In this document: piece by piece, positions 59,987 through 64,000 of the stretch | Position numbering within the stretch: the stretch's first letter is position 1 | Layout: every line of letters starts with the position of its first letter | Source of the DNA: Rhodocyclales bacterium GT-UBC | Lineage (GTDB): Bacteria > Pseudomonadota > Gammaproteobacteria > Burkholderiales > Rhodocyclaceae | Direction: 5' to 3' | NCBI GenBank assembly: GCA_003583745.1 | Contig: QXPY01000007.1 | Location: forward strand, 186,001 to 250,000 | Length of the DNA: 64,000 bases | Program-made: the position numbers and the translations under genes | Notes under the pieces: generated by a model | Database searches by the model: none | Told to the model about the DNA's origin: nothing | Seen by the model: only the letters and a program-made list of their open reading frames with translations

Positions 59987-61771
59987 TTAGTACGAGCGCG
60001 TCTTGAGCGCAACAGGCTCGACGGTCAGGGGTTGCATGTTCACCGGCTTGTAGGTGATCGAATTATCAACCGGCGAGAACAGCGTGTGCTTGAGCCATTC
60101 CTTGTCGTTACGGCCATTCGGGAATTCAGCCGTATCCGGCGCGTCGTCGCGGACGTGAGCACCGCGGGACTCTTTGCGAGCTTCGGCGGAGATCATGGTT
60201 GCCTTGGCAACTTCGATCAGATTTTCCATTTCCAGCGCTTCAGTACGAGCCGTATTCCAGGCCTGCGACTTGTCCTTGATTTCGAGCTGGCGAGCTGCCT
60301 TTTCGACTTCGAGAATTTTCTCGACGCCCTGTTTCAGCATGTCGCCGAAACGGAACACACCTGCGTGATCTTGCATGGTGCGTTGCATTGCTAGGCGGGT
60401 TTCGTGCACGTTTGCACCCCCCTTGCGGTTATCGAGCGCGGCAATACGTGCCAGCGTCTTGTCGGCAACATCCTTCGGCAATTCGCGATGCGCGCGACCA
60501 GCCTTGAGATCTTCAACAGCGGAATCGCCAGCCGATTTACCGAATACCAGCAGATCAAGCAAGGAATTGGTACCCAGACGGTTGGCGCCGTGCACCGAAG
60601 CACAGGCACACTCGCCGCCGGCGTAAAAACCGGGGACGACCGAATTCATGTCGCCATCCTTGGGCATCACGACACGACCGGAGTAATGGGTGGGAATACC
60701 ACCCATCTGGTAGTGACAGGTCGGCACGACCGGCAGCGGCTCTTTCAGGCAATCGACACCGGCGAACTGAATGCCGATTTCGTGGATGCCGGGCAGGCGC
60801 TTCATGATGGTCGCCGGATCGAGGTGGGTGATATCGAGAAGGACGTAATCCTTGTTGACGCCGCAACCGCGACCTTCCTTGATTTCGGTCGCCATGGCAC
60901 GCGAAACCACATCGCGCGACGCCAAATCCTTGGCATTCGGGGCGTAGCGCTCCATGAAGCGCTCTTTGCTGGAATTGCGCAGAATACCGCCTTCGCCACG
61001 CACGCCTTCGGTAATCAGAACGCCGGCACCGGCCACGCCGGTCGGGTGGAACTGCCAGAATTCCATGTCTTCGAGCGGGATACCGGCACGCGCCGCCATA
61101 CCCAGACCGTCGCCGGTATTGATAAAGGCATTGGTCGAAGAATAGAAGATACGGCCGGCACCGCCAGTGGCGAAAATGGTGGCACGAGCATGGAAAATCA
61201 CGATCTGGCCGGTTTCCATTTCCATGGCGGTAACACCGAGAACGTGACCTTCTTCGTCACGGATCAGGTCGAGCGCCATCCATTCCACGAAGAACTGGGT
61301 ATTGGCCTTGACATTGCGCTGATACATGGCGTGCAGCATGGCGTGACCAGTACGGTCAGCGGCAGCACAGGAACGACGCACCGGCTTTTCGCCAAAGTTG
61401 GACATGTGGCCGCCGAACGGGCGCTGATAAATCTTGCCGTTGTCGGTACGGTCAAACGGCATACCGTAGTGCTCGAGCTCCACGACTACTTCGTTCGCCT
61501 TCTTGCACATGAACTCGATCGCATCCTGATCGCCGAGCCAGTCGGAACCCTTGACGGTATCGTACATGTGCCAGGTCCAGTGATCTTCCTCGGAGTTACC
61601 GAGGGACGCTGCCACACCGCCTTGCGCCGCAACCGTGTGCGAGCGGGTCGGAAAAACCTTCGACAACACGGCCGTTTTCAGGCCGGCTTCGGACAATTGA
61701 ATCGCGGAACGCAGACCGGCACCACCAGCACCGACGATGACCGCATCAAACTTGAGAACAGGAATACTCAC
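59987..61771 (-). CDS. sdhA: Succinate dehydrogenase flavoprotein subunit
   Basis: A 594-residue SdhA: FAD motif VIVGAGGAGLRSAIQL, the covalent FAD site in RSHTVAAQGG (His), catalytic GGHMSNFGEKPVRRSCAAADRTG, and HGANRLGTNSLLDLLVFG. The GTG at 61771 has GGAGG ten bases upstream and lies two bases after the sdhD stop. Oxidises succinate to fumarate. Confidence 0.96.
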   Translation of the reverse strand: MSIPVLKFDAVIVGAGGAGLRSAIQLSEAGLKTAVLSKVFPTRSHTVAAQGGVAASLGNSEEDHWTWHMYDTVKGSDWLGDQDAIEFMCKKANEVVVELEHYGMPFDRTDNGKIYQRPFGGHMSNFGEKPVRRSCAAADRTGHAMLHAMYQRNVKANTQFFVEWMALDLIRDEEGHVLGVTAMEMETGQIVIFHARATIFATGGAGRIFYSSTNAFINTGDGLGMAARAGIPLEDMEFWQFHPTGVAGAGVLITEGVRGEGGILRNSSKERFMERYAPNAKDLASRDVVSRAMATEIKEGRGCGVNKDYVLLDITHLDPATIMKRLPGIHEIGIQFAGVDCLKEPLPVVPTCHYQMGGIPTHYSGRVVMPKDGDMNSVVPGFYAGGECACASVHGANRLGTNSLLDLLVFGKSAGDSAVEDLKAGRAHRELPKDVADKTLARIAALDNRKGGANVHETRLAMQRTMQDHAGVFRFGDMLKQGVEKILEVEKAARQLEIKDKSQAWNTARTEALEMENLIEVAKATMISAEARKESRGAHVRDDAPDTAEFPNGRNDKEWLKHTLFSPVDNSITYKPVNMQPLTVEPVALKTRSY

Positions 61772-61773
61772 GC

Positions 61774-62121
61774 TTACAGCCTCCAGAGAATCGCAGCAGC
61801 CCACGCGGCATAACCAACCAGCGCGGCAATGGTCAGGACATGCAGGGTCAGACGCAGACCGACCGACTTGATGTAGTCCATCCAGATATCACGCACACCA
61901 ATCCAGGCGTGATAAAAAAGGCTGACGAAGAAAAGGAAGGTCACAAACTTGATGAAACCATTGGCAAAAACACCTTGCCAGGCCTCGAAAGTCGAAGGAC
62001 GCACCACCAGCAAAACCGCAGCAATCAAAACCGAATACACTGCCATAATCACCGCAGTAGCGCGCTGGGCAATCCAGTCCTTCAGGCCGTAATGAGCCCC
62101 GACAACAATACGGTTGATCAC
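61774..62121 (-). CDS. sdhD: Succinate dehydrogenase membrane subunit D
   Basis: A 115-residue membrane anchor with three TM segments and HAWIGVRDIWMDY, the family's heme/quinone-side motif. The GTG at 62121 overlaps the sdhC stop (GTGA). With SdhC it binds heme b and ubiquinone. Confidence 0.92.
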   Translation of the reverse strand: MINRIVVGAHYGLKDWIAQRATAVIMAVYSVLIAAVLLVVRPSTFEAWQGVFANGFIKFVTFLFFVSLFYHAWIGVRDIWMDYIKSVGLRLTLHVLTIAALVGYAAWAAAILWRL

Positions 62122-62507
62122 AGCAGAACCCCCCACAGAACCAGGGTCAGCGGAATGCTGACCGCGAAGACGACAGCCGCCGATTGACGCGCAGCGGCTT
62201 TTTCGACGCCAACATGAACATCCAGAAGCAGGAAGCGGATACCAGCGCAGAAGTGATGCGCGAACGCCCAAATCAACCCGGCAATGACAACCTTGGCCGG
62301 CAAGGTAGCAAATGCCGCCTTGAAGACAGCAAACGTCTCAGCTGAAGTCAAGCTTGCCCCGAACAACCAAAGCAGAAGCGGCAAACAAAGAAACAACCCA
62401 ACACCGCTAACACGATGGAGAATCGAAACTTTGCCAGGCAACGGCAACTTGATTGTAGTTAAGTCCAAATTTTTTGGACGTTTCTTCTTAATGGTCATTT
62501 CTGCCAT
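62118..62507 (-). CDS. sdhC: Succinate dehydrogenase cytochrome b subunit C
   Basis: A 129-residue SdhC with three TM segments, start region KKKRPKNLDLTTIKLPLPGKVSILHRVSG (family motif S-x-x-HR-x-SG), and AHHFCAGIRFLLLDVHVG with the heme ligand His. The ATG at 62507 is chosen over 62516 because AGGGA then has normal spacing. First gene of the sdh operon. Confidence 0.92.
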   Translation of the reverse strand: MAEMTIKKKRPKNLDLTTIKLPLPGKVSILHRVSGVGLFLCLPLLLWLFGASLTSAETFAVFKAAFATLPAKVVIAGLIWAFAHHFCAGIRFLLLDVHVGVEKAAARQSAAVVFAVSIPLTLVLWGVLL

Positions 62508-62569
62508 GAACGTCATCCCTCGCGTAAGAATGCGGTTATCCGCTTGTACGTGGTTTGAAAAGAACCGTA

Positions 62570-62575
62570 ATTATA
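62570..62575 (-). promoter_or_regulatory. -10 element of the sdh operon promoter
   Basis: On minus, TATAAT. No clear -35 (nearest TTGGCG is badly spaced), so the promoter may need an activator. Predicted start ~62563, leader ~56 bases. Confidence 0.5.
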
Positions 62576-62637
62576 CATTCAAAATCAGGCCAGACGCGCC
62601 AAAACACGTCACTTGAAGGCCACTCAAGCTGTCTCTC

Positions 62638-63390
62638 TCACCCCAAATCGTTCCGATAAAAATGACGATTCGTGCAATACAGGCCACGCCGCCACTCAAC
62701 CGGCTTATTACCGTAGGTATAGGCCGTCCGCTCGACAAGCAACAACGGATAACCCTCCGGCAAGCCCAGCAATCCAGCCGCATATGGCTCAGCCGCAACC
62801 GCACGCAAATGCTCTTCGGCATTAATCATGCGTACACCAAAATCGCTTTCAAACAAGCTATACAAGGAACGCTCACCAGCACGGAGCCGCTCCAGCGTCA
62901 ATCCCGAAAAAAGATCGACAAGCAAGTAAATCTGGTCAAAAACCACCGGATCGCCATTGAAGCGGAGCAGACGCTCGACGCAAATGACAGGATCATTCAA
63001 TTGTAAGCCCAAGGCAGAAGCGACCTGAGCACTCGCTGGAAGAATCGCACACGCAAACGGGTCGCTCACGGTATGAGTCGCACTACCATCATCCGGAACA
63101 AGGCGCAGAAATCGATAAAACGACCGCGGGTCACTGTGCGTAGCAACGAAGGTCCCCTTCCCTTGACGACGCACCAGCAGATTCTCGGCCGCCATCTCGT
63201 CGATCGCCTTGCGCACTGTTCCCTGACTGACGTTGAAACGAACGGCCAACTCCCCCTCACTGGGTATGGCATCACCCGGCCCCCATTCACCATCTTCCAG
63301 ACTGCGGATCAAAAAATCCTTGATCTGCCGATAGAGCGGGCTGAAGGTAGGCGACGGAGCGCGGGCAGGACGGGAGGCGTCACGGGTCAT
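62638..63390 (-). CDS. GntR-family regulator, HutC/UTRA type
   Basis: A 250-residue regulator: winged-helix DNA-binding domain (~20-85; LAVRFNVSQGTVRKAIDEMAAENLLVRRQGKGTF) and a C-terminal UTRA ligand domain. It lies between mdh and sdh, divergent from mdh, with a perfect 16-bp palindrome (63436-63451) in the shared region. It probably controls TCA genes in response to a dicarboxylate or similar metabolite (inference). Start uncertain: ATG 63390 or GTG 63408; neither has a good ribosome binding site. Confidence 0.87.
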   Translation of the reverse strand: MTRDASRPARAPSPTFSPLYRQIKDFLIRSLEDGEWGPGDAIPSEGELAVRFNVSQGTVRKAIDEMAAENLLVRRQGKGTFVATHSDPRSFYRFLRLVPDDGSATHTVSDPFACAILPASAQVASALGLQLNDPVICVERLLRFNGDPVVFDQIYLLVDLFSGLTLERLRAGERSLYSLFESDFGVRMINAEEHLRAVAAEPYAAGLLGLPEGYPLLLVERTAYTYGNKPVEWRRGLYCTNRHFYRNDLG

Positions 63391-63435
63391 GGGGGCAAAT
63401 TTCAGCACATTTCAGCTTGGCCGTCCACGAAAAGT

Positions 63436-63451
63436 TGTCTTATATAAGACA
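63436..63451. promoter_or_regulatory. Probable GntR operator
   Basis: TGTCTTATATAAGACA is a perfect palindrome, of the size and AT-centred form bound by HutC-type GntR proteins. It lies ten bases upstream of the mdh -35 box and just before the gntR start, so it may control both. Confidence 0.65.
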
Positions 63452-63460
63452 GATGATGAA

Positions 63461-64000
<540 letters not shown>

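Overview
The window looks like chromosomal DNA of a nitrogen-fixing betaproteobacterium, most likely of the Rhodocyclales (Dechloromonas/Azonexus-like). This is inferred from gene content: a nifB-centred cluster, a bacteriohemerythrin, many c-di-GMP enzymes, pyruvate:ferredoxin oxidoreductase, and a TCA block in the order mdh / gntR / sdhCDAB-sdhE-gltA-odhAB-lpdA. GC content is high throughout. I saw no rRNA, tRNA, CRISPR array, insertion sequence or prophage.

Layout. (1) 1-6.2 kb: a nitrogen-fixation operon on + (nifB, ferredoxin, ArsC-like nitrogenase-associated protein, flavodiiron protein, 2Fe-2S ferredoxin, Shethna/FeSII-like ferredoxin, nifQ, draG). It is headed by a consensus sigma-54 promoter. 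A Fe-S oxidoreductase diverges from it with its own sigma-54 promoter, and one NifA-type site lies between the two. (2) 6.2-11.1 kb: a membrane GGDEF/EAL sensor, then a minus-strand operon of a SIR2-like protein, an unknown protein and a hemerythrin, also preceded by a NifA site and a sigma-54-like promoter. (3) 11.3-26.9 kb: mainly housekeeping genes (DUF2242 lipoprotein, relA, EamA transporter, MtfA-like peptidase, two hydrolases, comEC, a chemoreceptor, lolD/lolC, recJ). (4) 26.9-37.4 kb: a periplasmic protein behind a c-di-GMP-I riboswitch, a STAS protein behind a structured leader, a DHOD-like protein with nifJ, and a chemoreceptor / NIT-like sensor / GGDEF-EAL operon driven by a sigma-54 promoter with an NtrC-type site. 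(5) 37.5-51.9 kb: prfB with programmed frameshift, lysS, kinase-like protein, mnmC, Rieske protein, homocysteine synthase, 3-hydroxyacyl-CoA dehydrogenase, a secretin-domain / HD-GYP / zapE block. (6) 51.9-64 kb: the TCA block on minus, then a GntR regulator divergent from mdh, which runs off the window end.

How it fits together: the nif segment joins cofactor synthesis (NifB, NifQ, ferredoxins), post-translational control (DraG) and probable oxygen protection (flavodiiron protein, FeSII-like protein, hemerythrin). Nitrogen-type control appears at three sigma-54 loci. The most interesting are the SIR2-like/unknown/hemerythrin operon and the NtrC-type chemoreceptor/NIT/c-di-GMP operon. Signalling by c-di-GMP recurs: two GGDEF-EAL proteins, one HD-GYP protein, and at least one riboswitch.
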